Below are positions 1 through 9,875 of a stretch of 64,000 bases of DNA, piece after piece. Source of the DNA: Siphonodentalium dalli. Its lineage: Eukaryota > Mollusca > Scaphopoda > Gadilida > Siphonodentaliidae. The stretch is from contig CP136066.1 in assembly GCA_032622095.1 (NCBI GenBank), positions 229,528,961 through 229,592,960 on the forward strand, in the 5' to 3' direction. The translations under genes and the position numbers were made by a program. Positions within the stretch are counted from its first letter, which is position 1. Each line of letters begins with the position of its first letter. Under the pieces are notes generated by a model. That model had not been told where the DNA came from, did not search any database, and was given only the letters and a program-made list of their open reading frames with translations.

Positions 1-552
1 TTTTAAATGTTTATTACCCAAAGATATACATATATAAGCAGTCATTTTACATACATGTGTGCATTCAAACATTTATCAATGGGCCGTGTGGGGGAGGGGT
101 AACCAAACCAACTTACATTTATGCATACATTTGACTGGCGCGCGCGTTCCAGACGACCACATGCATTGTGCGTGTGGGCGTCTGGCCTACTTTCGTACCA
201 CTGGTGGCAATATGAATGATGTTGTAGAAGAATGGGTACTGCAATATATCAGTTGCTGGTAACGTTGTCTTGCTCTCGACGTTCACATAATTTAGCTAAA
301 TGTATTTGCGCCACGGCAAAATCGAATATCAATCTTAAGGAGGTCACAACAATAGGCCGGTGCAAATGACTTTTTTTTCTTTTTTTGTGTGGAGAAATTC
401 GTCATGGTTGTCGATTGAATTAAGTCGTTTTTGTACCACATTATTCTATAAGTCTGGAGTCTGGATGATTGGACGAAATATGTAGTTATTATCTTACAGA
501 TGTTTTTCGGTTTGCCCGGATAAATGGAATGTATTTGTCGGTGGGCATATTA
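1..552. other. Unannotated AT-rich DNA, no gene seen
   Basis: I see no convincing coding region, RNA gene or repeat here. The small open frame at 59-262 has no recognisable motif and no splice context. Confidence 0.5.
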
Positions 553-1347
553 TTATGTGAAGGCTAGTGCTTTCTCCAGAATTAACCACTTCTGTTGAAA
601 TGCTGTTATTTCCATGTTGCATCGTGCCCTTAACTTATCACAGTCATAACGTAATCTGAGATCATTAAAAAATTCGTTCAAGCTGAGTGATTTCGCGGAA
701 AACTTTGCTTTATAAAGATATTGTTTTAAAATAAGTAAAAAATAATTTATCACGCTGTTTGGTTCCAATGGGATAGCTCCAAGTAGCATGGTCTTTTTCG
801 AAACACGTAAGTCGATGCCTTTGTCAGTTCCCCATTTGATCAGTTTGTTTAAGAAAGACTGTACATATCTACAGTCCCAAAATATGTGTGAAATTGTTTC
901 AATTTCTGTTTTGCATCTTTCGCATCTATCATTTTGTCTTAGCTTTATTATATTAAGAAATCGATTGGTCGCAAGGATTCGAGTGTTTATTCGATATTGT
1001 AACCATTGCAGTTTAGTGTCAGGCGTCGTGGTGAACGGTAGTTTAAAGTGAGTGTCCCAAGAGTTGATTACACCTAGTTCTTGTTCCCATTTTCTGCATG
1101 ATTTTGGGGTGGGGGAAGTTGAATTGAGAATTCTGTAAAATTCTTGTCCACCTTTTTGGTCGCGTACAGTAGTTACAAAATTGTCTGGAAGAAATGGGCT
1201 AGCAATTCGTCTCAGTGGTTGGTCTAATTTTTTCGATATTTCCAATATTTGTCGAGTTATACTGGTTAAAGTAATAAAGTTTGTTCTTATATTATACGTG
1301 CTTAACATTGACTGCGGCGTGTGAAACCTTCCATCGCTCTGGATCAA
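553..1347 (-). pseudogene. LINE ORF2 C-terminal fragment (zf-RVT region)
   Basis: A 264-residue open frame matching the part of a non-LTR retrotransposon ORF2 that follows the reverse transcriptase. The diagnostic stretch is a Cys/His cluster, CERCKTEIETISHIFWDC (plus-strand positions about 890-935), with the C-x2-C...H-x4-C spacing and the H-I-F-W-D-C ending typical of the zf-RVT zinc domain in L1/Tx1-like elements. It follows a helix resembling LQWLQYRINTRIL, which is also usual there. The polymerase palm and endonuclease are absent, so this is a 5'-truncated copy. Its left end reads into A/T-rich repeat DNA at about 1376, where a hairpin MITE relative lies. It acts, if at all, only as a dead insertion. 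The family (L1/Tx1 group) is likely; the subfamily is not resolved. Confidence 0.8.
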
Positions 1348-1375
1348 ATCGTTGATGAAAATTACTCACGATAAA

Positions 1376-1745
1376 AAGTGTTAACGAATGGAAGAAAAAT
1401 TGATAAATAATGTAAGAAAAAATTATAAAAAGTGATAATAAATTGTTAATGAATGTAAGAAAAAATAATTTAAAAAATGATAAAAATTGTTATAGAATGT
1501 AGGATCAAATTATAAAAAGTGATAAAAATTGTTAAAGAATGAAAAGAAATGATTATATTTTTTTAAAGAATGTAAAATAAAATTTAAAAAAATTGTTGGG
1601 CCAATGCATTCTCTTATATATGCGAGTCGACAATAGGTCGGTTTGCATATATAAGAGAATGCATTTGCCCAACAATTTTTTATAATTTGTTTAAGATAAT
1701 GCATTAGCACATTGTCTTCGATGTTGCACCAGCGCAACTCCCGTC
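1376..1745. mobile_element. Degenerate hairpin-MITE copy with A/T repeat body
   Basis: About 225 bp of degenerate tandem units (core GTTAAAGAATGTAAGAAAAA) precede a palindrome at 1601-1670, whose arms are CCAATGCATTCTCTTATATA and its inverse. The right end, with CACCAGCGCAACTCCCGTCATGA, resembles the right end of the element at 57691-57943, so this is probably a member of the same family with eroded ends. No target duplication is recognisable. Confidence 0.6.
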
Positions 1746-2867
1746 ATGAATCCATAGACGTAGCTAAAGAAAGTCTATTTTCGGACAGAAATATGTCAAG
1801 GTAGTGTACCTATTATCGCTGTTTCGTGTTTCTTTTGCACTGTGTTTGTTAACATTATCCGAACGCATTGTGTGCCTTTAATATTTACTAATTACATGAA
1901 ATGTGTAAGAAAGTAGGTCAAGGCATCGAACAGATTCACTCTTCATTGTCTTGGATTGAGATCACCAAGGCGTGTGTGCATTATGTCTCTTCCATCTTTG
2001 TTATCAATAATATGAATCGTAAGTGACACTCAGTGGAGCAACCACACATGATGTGCCTCAAATTTTCCTTTTTTCGGCGACATAACGCAGAGAATAATAT
2101 AATCAACGTCATGCAGTGGTCACATCGGAGACGAAATGCCAAATTGACAAGACGTGTCGTGCATTGTACAATCTTGTCTGGATTATTGTCATGACTTCTT
2201 CATTTTTCGTTTTCATTAAGCTGACCAACGAAATTGGTCTAATGAAATTAATAGACTTAAATCACATGTAAATTCTTCGTAAGTTGTGAAGTAGTTACTT
2301 TCATTTTTATCGCGATGCTTCATTTTCAATTCCGCGATTTTTTGCAATCTCCACACGGTTGCTAACCGGAAGTCACGTGACAATTTCTCCAAAATCTATA
2401 CCAGCAATCTTGAAAAATCACTGATGGATATAGAAAAAATGATATGACGTCATTCACCTGCCTCTGGTATAAGCACCCTTGGTGGTTGCTATAAACAATA
2501 AATAATGGACGGACACATTTTATTATTTTTTATATATTTAATTCTTCATGTCACTTCAGCCTGAAAATCATCCCCCATTGAACTGTTTTCAAAAACATAA
2601 ATACGCCCATATCGAAATTATTTGAAAGAACTTACGCTGTATATGAAACTAAATCGACTTGCCAGATCTATGCTTGTTATAATGTGATTTCACTGTGGCC
2701 AACGCCATGAAACGGAATACAAGTCCAATATGGGAATATTTCCGAATAAAATATGTCCAATATGAATGTGTTTGTGAATATTTATGTTCAATGTGGACCT
2801 ATTCATAAGGATATGTTAATCATTTACCACAAATAGTAACTCTCTTTTTTTTAAATACATACCTAAG
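1746..2867. other. Probable intron or upstream DNA of the Gln-rich gene
   Basis: No exon of the Gln-rich gene was recognised here. The stretch ends in a T-rich tract (about 2843-2852) that leads into the splice acceptor of the first visible exon. Otherwise nothing stands out. Confidence 0.4.
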
Positions 2868-3023
2868 ACTAAGCAGCGTGCAGCATTACTGCGGTACCAA
2901 ACTGAGGTGGCCCGGCGTTTACAAGACGCACAGAGAATTATACAGAAACAGCAAGCAATAATACAACGACAAGGATATATACCTACGACAACCACGCCCA
3001 GACCAACACCTCCTCCTGCGCAG
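2868..3023 (+). CDS. Gln-rich protein gene, first visible exon (exon A)
   Basis: First of three exons of a Gln-rich protein. It follows a T-rich tract and the acceptor CCTAAG; a second acceptor six bases on (ACTAAG, exon from 2874) keeps the same frame. It encodes 52 residues: a charged, helix-prone segment (RYQTEVARRLQDAQRIIQKQ), then a Thr/Pro linker (TTTTPRPTPPPAQ). It ends in CAG followed by GTACAAG, a good donor, in phase 0. Exons A, B and C are all phase 0 at the boundaries seen and together give 174 C-terminal residues. No enzymatic domain is visible; the whole looks like a Q-rich coiled-coil protein. Gln-rich proteins occur among mollusc shell-matrix proteins, but that role here is a guess. 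Upstream exons, including any signal peptide, were not found. Confidence 0.72.
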
Positions 3024-3436
3024 GTACAAGTTATGCTATATACATATATATTACCAATATGGGAGCTTCCTGAACTTTTGCGAAAACCTTGTGCCAATGC
3101 ATTCTCTTATATATGCGAGTCGACCTCGCATATATAAGAGATTGCATTGGCCTAACAAATTTTATAGTAATTTTTATAATTGTTAAATAATGTAAGTAAA
3201 AATGAAAAAAATGATAAAAAATGTTAAAGAATGTAAAGGCCAGAACGGAAGCCCAACAACAATTATAATTGTTAAAAAATGTACGAAAACAAGAAAATAA
3301 AAGAAAAGAAGTTTGTTTAATGAATCTAAGAAATAATGATAAAAATTGTTATGGAATGTAAGAAAAAATGATAAAAATTGAGAAAGAATGTAAGAAAAAT
3401 GATAACAAATGTCAAAAACCACCTCCTCCTGCGCAG
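3024..3436 (+). other. Intron A of the Gln-rich gene, built from hairpin-MITE sequence
   Basis: The 413-bp intron consists mostly of repeat DNA: a palindrome at 3094-3150 (the CCAATGCATTCTCTTATATA family) followed by the degenerate GTTAAAGAATGTAAGAAAAA units that also fill the TTAA-flanked MITEs elsewhere in the window. A 19-bp direct repeat (CACCTCCTCCTGCGCAGGT) straddles both splice sites, at 3007-3025 and 3420-3438. The donor GT comes from the left copy and the acceptor CAG from the right copy. Confidence 0.7.
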
Positions 3437-3628
3437 GTCCAGCTAGCAAAGGCCAGAAGGGAAGCCCAACAACAGCAACAGTTGCTGGCACAGATTTACA
3501 GGCAGCAGCAAGACTTACAGCAACGACAACTGCAACAGCAGCAAGTGCAGCAGCAGGAACAACAACGCGCTCGTCTGGAGCAGCAGCGCTTGCAACAGCA
3601 ACAGGTATTGAAGGAACAGCAACGACAG
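3437..3628 (+). CDS. Gln-rich protein gene, exon B
   Basis: 64 residues, phase 0 at both ends. The acceptor is CCTCCTCCTGCGCAG, itself a pyrimidine-rich tract and a copy of the end of exon A. The peptide opens VQLAKARREAQQQQQ and continues as Gln runs broken by Arg, Leu and Glu (for example QQEQQRARLEQQRLQQQQ), typical of a Q-rich coiled coil. The donor is CGACAG followed by GTTCGTATATA. The intron starts immediately with half of the hairpin repeat, so mobile DNA abuts the exon with no ordinary intron between them. Confidence 0.75.
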
Positions 3629-3703
3629 GTTCGTATATATAAGAGAATGCATTGGACTAACAAACGACAGGTCCGTATATATAAGAGAATGCATTGGACT
3701 AAC
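3621..3703 (+). repeat. 42-bp tandem duplication of exon B's splice donor
   Basis: AACGACAGGTTCGTATATAT at 3621 recurs at 3663 with one change (GGTTCG to GGTCCG), each copy followed by AAGAGAATGCATTGGACTAACA. Each copy contains a CAG|GT donor. Use of the second donor would add 42 bp (14 codons, no stop in frame) to exon B, so two in-frame donors are available. Confidence 0.7.
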
Positions 3704-5337
3704 ACATTTTATATTATTTGTTATAATTGTAAAAGATGTAAGAACACATATAAAAATTATAAATGATAAAGAATCAAAGAAATAATGATAAAAATTATAA
3801 AAATGTTAAGGAATGTAAGAAAACATGATAACAATTGACAAAGAATGTAAGAACAAATTAAACAAAATGATTAAAATTTCTTTAAAATTGTAAGAAATCG
3901 CTGAGCCTCACATGACACCACACCGACCACTAAGTGTCCCGTAACGTATTTATTATGTCAGTGGACAAAATCCAGCATATCCCTTTAATTAATCGTCCCT
4001 GTAATTTGTTGTAATTTGGTAAGTTGAATGTGTTGTCTATGTCCATTAACTTATGTAACGCCACAGTGACGTGCCATGGGCGAAGAACGTCAACGCATTG
4101 AGGCAATGGCTAATTACCAGAAGTAGGAAAACTTGTTGAGTTTAATAAGTCAATTTATAAGTCTTTAGAATTTCTCAAATATATCGCATGCAGGTTTTGG
4201 TACACGGCACTATGTCTTTAAATTCACAGAAAATGATTTCCGACAGATATCCTTTTCTTGGCGCCAAAATACACCAAAAATATTGCCGAGGCGACTGAGT
4301 TTCTGAAAAAAAACAAGATGGCGGATAAGCACCTAATATTGATTTCATATTACGTCACCGAACTTATATGGGTTCATATACCGTCACTATATATCGACGC
4401 TGATTGGCTAATTGCAAGAGCCGACATAATAAAAATTAATATTTCCTCTTTTGAAAGTCAATATCTGGCCATGAAATCTCAGATTAATGGACTCATGAGT
4501 TCTATAGAATTATTTGCTGGCTTAAGGAATATGGAATATCAAATTCTAACTTTAAGCTGTATCCAAGTGTGCCTACCTGCTAAACAAGCTAGATAAGACA
4601 TCATAATTCATACTTTTGACACACGAAACTACCAACTTATCCCAATTTTAAGACTTTGAAATTTCATGTTTCTACAGATTTAATGTAAACATGTGTCACA
4701 CATTGGCCCAATAAAACATCTCACGGATATCTTACAACCATACCCGCTGACAGGCAGATCACAACACAGTGATATTCTTGATTATATTAATCTCTCTGAC
4801 ACATGCAACCGAACATAAGTGACTAGAAAAGCATGCATGTCCACTAGAATTTGCAACAATATGCAACCTTTGCAACATTATGATACACACTTGTGACCAT
4901 GGCACTCAGACTGGGCTGACTCTTTTCAATCACTGTTGTGCTGACACATAGAAAACCGAGAATCCATATTCCTTAAAAACCCACACATGTTGATGCTATG
5001 GTGTACTGCTGGACAGGGCATTTCGAATATGTGTTATCATGTTACTCACCCACACACATACACACATATGTCATGGTGTGGCTGTACGTGCATATATTAA
5101 TTGTAAGACATAGAGTGCGACAACCCAAGGTGGAATATGGTAAGATTCGTCAGTGGAAGCCTCAGGATAGTCTATATAGCGGGAAAACACTCTAATGAAT
5201 ATTGATTGATGGTCTGTCTTCTATTCCCCCGAGTTGAAAAGTTCTCTCAACTTAATAGTGTTTGGATTTAGGTAAAATATATGACATGTAATTTATCGCC
5301 CAGTTCTGATAGACATAAGGTATATTTTCTAATACAG
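3629..5337 (+). other. Intron B of the Gln-rich gene
   Basis: Lies between exons B and C. The first 270 bp are hairpin-half copies and GTTAAAGAATGTAAGAAAAA-type units. The remaining 1.4 kb shows no recognisable gene; an open frame at 4258-4596 has no motif and sits wholly within the intron. It ends at the acceptor TTTTCTAATACAG (AG at 5336-5337). Confidence 0.6.
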
Positions 5338-5514
5338 AAGCAGCAACATGCTTTAATAGAGCAACAAAGGTTGCAGTTACAACAACAGCAACAGAAACTG
5401 CAACAGCAACAGCAACTAGCTCAACAACGACAGCAACAATATCAACAGCTTTTACGTCAGCAACAGCAGAATTTGCAACAACGACAACAAGCCTACCAGA
5501 ATATGGGTGAGTAG
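5338..5514 (+). CDS. Gln-rich protein gene, last exon (exon C)
   Basis: 58 residues plus TAG at 5512-5514, phase 0 at the start. It opens KQQHALIEQQRLQLQQQQQK and ends QQRQQAYQNMGE. The codons are almost all CAA/CAG interspersed with hydrophobic and Arg residues in a helical pattern, continuing the coiled coil of exon B. The stop is followed 122 bases later by AATAAA, so this is most simply the terminal exon. The alternative is splicing at ATATGG|GTGAGTAG, a near-consensus donor that overlaps the stop; a spliced form would run past the stop to exons I did not find. Confidence 0.7.
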   Translation, partial: KQQHALIEQQRLQLQQQQQKLQQQQQLAQQRQQQYQQLLRQQQQNLQQRQQAYQNMGE

Positions 5515-5636
5515 ATTGTACATACAACAATCATGGGAGAGGGGGTACCCATAAGTGAGTCAGCACTTGTCCTCCAATCCCATTGTCTGTATAAACAATG
5601 TATGTGTCATATATAATGTGTTTCATAAATTAGACA

Positions 5637-5642
5637 AATAAA
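5637..5642 (+). terminator. Poly(A) signal AATAAA of the Gln-rich gene
   Basis: AATAAA lies in the 3' flank of exon C, with an A-rich run (5650-5658) about ten bases on. It gives a compact 3' UTR of roughly 140 bases. Confidence 0.55.
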
Positions 5643-6316
5643 TATGTTTAAAAAAAAATCATGCCAGCATATGGGTGAGTAGTGGTGGTGGTGAGTAGAT
5701 TATACACACATAGTAGCCGAGATTACCAGATTTTCACCACGAGTTGCAATGTGGTCGTAACCACGAGCCTTTTGGCGAGTGGTTAAAACCACAATAGCAC
5801 GAGTGGTGAACATTTTGTTCTCTCTAAACTATATTTACACTTTACCGCCCGTGTGGGCCCTAGTACAAGGCCTATCGGTCCACTGCGAGAAGTAAGAATA
5901 CCCTAATGTGGCATCCTGTTTGCCGTGGGGTGCATCCCGTGAGGTATGGTGTAGAAGTCATGGAAGCACTGGGGCTGTCGTATCACGTGAGGCATCGACA
6001 TTCCAGATCGAGAGCGGTCGAAAACAAGGGTGACAACTGTTTTGTTATCTGACAATGGTGTACACACGAACCGTCTTAATGGCATGCCTAAGTACGCGCG
6101 TATATTCATTAATCCAGCTCGAAGGGTTAATTTTATGTTGGAATCCTCGCTTTTTAGAAAACAAAACGTTCATATGTTTTGATTAATTGATACATCCATC
6201 ATTTGCGGAGCTATTGTCCGGTTAGTTTGCTGGTCACGTGCGGAGAATCGGTTCACGGAAGGAGGAGTAAAGCAATTTCGAAGTAGAGTAGCCATGCGGC
6301 GAAATGTTCGGTATCG

Positions 6317-6376
6317 TTTTAAGGGTCTATTCTCATTGCACACGCGCGTGCGATTAATCGCAGCGTTTTTTAAGGT
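6317..6376. repeat. Left arm of a 2.9-kb-spaced inverted repeat
   Basis: A 60-bp segment, including GGGTCTATTCTCATTGCACA and CGCGTGCGATTAATCGCAGC, recurs almost perfectly in inverted orientation at 9245-9304. The arms could be the termini of a roughly 3-kb TIR element (left outer edge TTAAGGGTC, right outer edge GACCCTAAA). No clean target duplication or transposase was seen. Confidence 0.6.
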
Positions 6377-9244
6377 GCGTGTAAACATATTAACGCAGAG
6401 CGATTCGTGATCAATTATCTTCCTCAATCAGCCACGTCCTATTCGTGACCAATCATTATTGCAATCAACCTCGTCCTTGAGATAGCCGTTACATAGAATG
6501 GCATGGTTCACTCGGTCACATATACTATCCGGGTACAGTCATTCTCATAACTGATGGGCGATAAAATAATAAATGTACGGGAAGGAAATGGTTTGGAAAG
6601 AAGTTTCCTACGTATAGCTAGCATCCGTGGTGATTTTTGTAGAATTCAATCGAATTATTTTACCTGTCTGCCCAGGGGGGGGGGGGGGGGGGTCATCCAC
6701 TTTTTTCCATACACTAGGCCGGGGTGGGTGGGTGGTTCAGCTGCGAAAAGGTCACTTTTTTCCTGAGTGGTCGCAATTTTTTCCTCTTACAACATTTCTT
6801 CAATATAAATGCCTCAAAGTGTTCAGCATCATTGTTAAGGTGTGTATGACACTTAGGGCAGTGCTTAGGGGGGTAGTTAGTGTGGATATGGGCATGATGC
6901 TTCTCAGAAATCCAGATTACGAACCAACTCTCAGGAATTCGCCTTTTACATCCGATCACATTGCCATGTACCAATGCTACTGGTTCCAGATGAAAATGGA
7001 CAGTTATGTAGCACATGAATAAACTTTAATATAAATAAATTGAAAAAAGCTATTCATTTATCTCATTAATATTTACTCATTTTACCTGATCAGACCAGAT
7101 GACTCAGTCAAAATTGTATCGGAACTTGGCATGGGACTGTAGACTGCAACAACGCATATCACTGAGATAATAATCTTGAGATGGTGGGACCCAGATAAAA
7201 GATTGGGCGAGCATACATAGACCTTGAATGTGTAGATATGGAGAAGGCTGCTAAGTGGAATAAACAAAATCAGAACAGATGAGTGAAAAGAAGGGAAAGA
7301 AAATATAATATAACTTAATATAATATGCAAGTCTAAAAATAATGTGCTGGTCATCAGCAAAATGATCGAAGTCTGCAGAGGGCGAATTTGGCGATACTAC
7401 CCGGCATAGCATCAACAAATTCAACCTCTAACGACCTCATTCTATTTTGGTCTCGACCAACCATGGAGAACTAGCTACATATGAGGGTCACATATGGTGA
7501 ATTTGGTAATGCTATAGCCCACTCTGCTGGGTAGCATCACAAAACTCACCCTCCTTGGAGCTTATTCTGCAGACTGCATATGACCGTCTTATTTTCAAGT
7601 TTCTATTTACACGCAGTACATGTATTTGTATGAATGCTTGACCTGGGTCTGGCCTTAGCACAGTACCTAGCCCAAGAACTCAGCTCATGGAAATGAAAAT
7701 TAGTTTTGTGATACATAGTGGATTTCAGCTGAATACCTGTATTGTTGGAGAGTTAATTGCCAGGTGGTGTTGCCCTAATAATTTTTTCAAAAATCATAAT
7801 TGACATAAATTCATGTGATACTATGGGACACATCTAAAGTTACACTTTCTGTGATGAAAAGAAGGTACACTAATGCTTTTATATTTGTTTACATGTATAA
7901 TGAGCATTATGAGCTACCTTAGACAATATTTGGGGAAGAATCAATCAATAATTTACTGATCAGCACATGTATTCTGTGTGTTATTTTGGGTTTTTCCAGG
8001 TATTTTTTTAGAACCTGTTTCGTGTTGTTACAAAAGTTGGAATGACTTAGAAGAACCAGAAATGGAAATAGGGTAACTGTAATACTGACCATCAAGCTTA
8101 AATGGTGTGATATTACAGATTTGGAGGTAAAAAGGGGATGGGTACCCCGCATGAAATTGGAAAAAATATGTTTTCCTTCAAATAGGGGGGTGGTGGGTAC
8201 CCAAGAGCCGGACAAAAGTTTTTTCAGCCTGATGTCACTTTTTTCCGACCCCCCCCCTGGTCTGTCTCGCGCAAAACTGTACCCAACATTGTGAATATAT
8301 AGAGTGATAGTAATGTCCCGTTTAGCATGTGCGATCACTGACGATAAGCCGCCGAATGATGACGATCAAATTGAAATCAATCGCTCATGCGAACAGCGTC
8401 CTGGCGACAGAATGAGACCTTAAACGATGCGTGTGTGACTATTAAGGTCGAATTCTGAGTCCCACCACTTATTATAATTGAATAGTGGTTCGTCAATTAT
8501 AGTACCGCGTTGTCACTGTTGCCAGCGGCTATACAAATGAGCACTCGGTGATGGTGGGGGGGGGGGGGGGCTGAAGAGAGAAAAACGTTCATACACAGGG
8601 TTAACATAAAAATCCCTCCCGACCATGGGTCTACCATCCTCCCTGCATGCAAATCTATTTGTTTTTCCATCAACAAACTGGGGTCTCATCCCCTCTGTTT
8701 TAAATGAGCTTTATTCAGAAAGACGATTTTTGTCAGACCTATAGCTAACTATAACGTAAAATTTTGAAAGATCTAATTCAACCACTTGAATCGTACACTT
8801 TTGATAATATTGAGTGATAATAACAATAATATGCATAAAACTCCTGTAATCTGGGTTGTGGTCGTACTATATAGTGTTATTTTCGTTTCAAGCTGGAATA
8901 AAATATGCATATTTATGCCCAACTACATGGAATTGAACCCTCTATTTTTAATTATAATTAGCTAGATATAAATTTTGTCCTCAAAACTTATGTCATTTTG
9001 ATGGCATGGCTAGTTATACTCAACTTATACCTGAGTAAATCTAACTGAGGAAAATTAAAGTTAATGTGTCAGCATATATATATATATGTGGTCACCCCCA
9101 CCCAAAAGTACTTTATCATCCTCCAACCTACCCTAGCCCTGGCTCCTGTGTATGCATGTGTTCGTCAGACCCCCACCCCTATTGGGGGGACTCTTAGCAG
9201 TGGGAGGAAGGAATGCAATCGAACACACATATAGAGCCGCTCGA
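6377..9244. other. Interior of the inverted-repeat pair, no recognised gene
   Basis: Contains poly-G runs (about 6676-6692 and 8556-8570) and two small palindromic elements near 7378-7440 and 7490-7575 (GGTGAATTTGG ... AACTCACCCTC). Several motif-free open frames are present. None resembles a transposase. Confidence 0.4.
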
Positions 9245-9304
9245 CCTTAAAAAACGCTGCGATTAATCGCACGCGCGTGTGCAATGAGAATAGACCCTAA
9301 AGAC
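9245..9304. repeat. Right arm of the inverted repeat starting at 6317
   Basis: Inverse of 6317-6376 with very few mismatches, containing CGCTGCGATTAATCGCACGC and GCAATGAGAATAGACCC. Confidence 0.6.
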
Positions 9305-9866
9305 GCAGGTGTTAATTTCGAGAACGTTAAAATGTGAAACTTACACGTTGTAGTGGTGCCAACAGAAATTGACAACTGTTACAGACTGTTACGCAACATA
9401 AGGGTATTCCTGTGTGAAGTCGGGGGAATGAATAACCGAAGAAAATTGTCGAATTATAAATAGTATAGAGTGGCTATTTGATATTTAGAGCTTAGTACAG
9501 AAACGTATTTGTGACGTATGTACATCGGGTGTGCAATTGTCTACAGTACATACCAACTGCTTAAGAAGGTTTATCTATTTGTTCCACGGTATTCGTTATT
9601 GATATACAAAGACCCAATAGGAACATTACACCTTATAAGGGATTTTTGTCCGTGATAACACCATTTATACATAGCGTGCTTTAATTGCAAATTAAAGACA
9701 ACAATTATGCAAATTAGCAAACACCACAGTTCGCGGTTGTTACGAAACAGTTGGGTTTATAAAATGCGTGTTTTTTGGAAATTATTATAGAGCTTTATGA
9801 AGCTGTGATGTAATCTCTGCGCGTTGAATTCTTTGTAGTTCTATATTTGCTGGTAACAGCTGAGCG

Positions 9867-9875
9867 GTCAATAAC
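9867..9875. repeat. 9-bp target-site duplication, left copy
   Basis: GTCAATAAC here and at 13986-13994 flank the long-TIR element exactly. Nine bases is the usual duplication length of Mutator-like (MULE) transposition. Confidence 0.75.

Noticed and set aside
4258-4596. 112-codon open frame as a gene inside intron B
   Set aside because: No motif, no homology I recognise, no splice or poly(A) context; plausible by chance in 1.7 kb.
6714-7016. Minus-strand frame with CPKCH and CCKRKK as a zinc-finger exon
   Set aside because: Cys/His spacing fits no known finger, and the overlapping plus-strand frame is equally open.
7919-8338. 139-codon minus-strand frame
   Set aside because: Low-complexity composition with poly-G in the middle; no domain seen.
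6317-9304. Calling the 2.9-kb inverted-repeat pair a piggyBac element because of TTAA at the left edge
   Set aside because: The right edge reads TAAA rather than TTAA, so the duplication is not supported.
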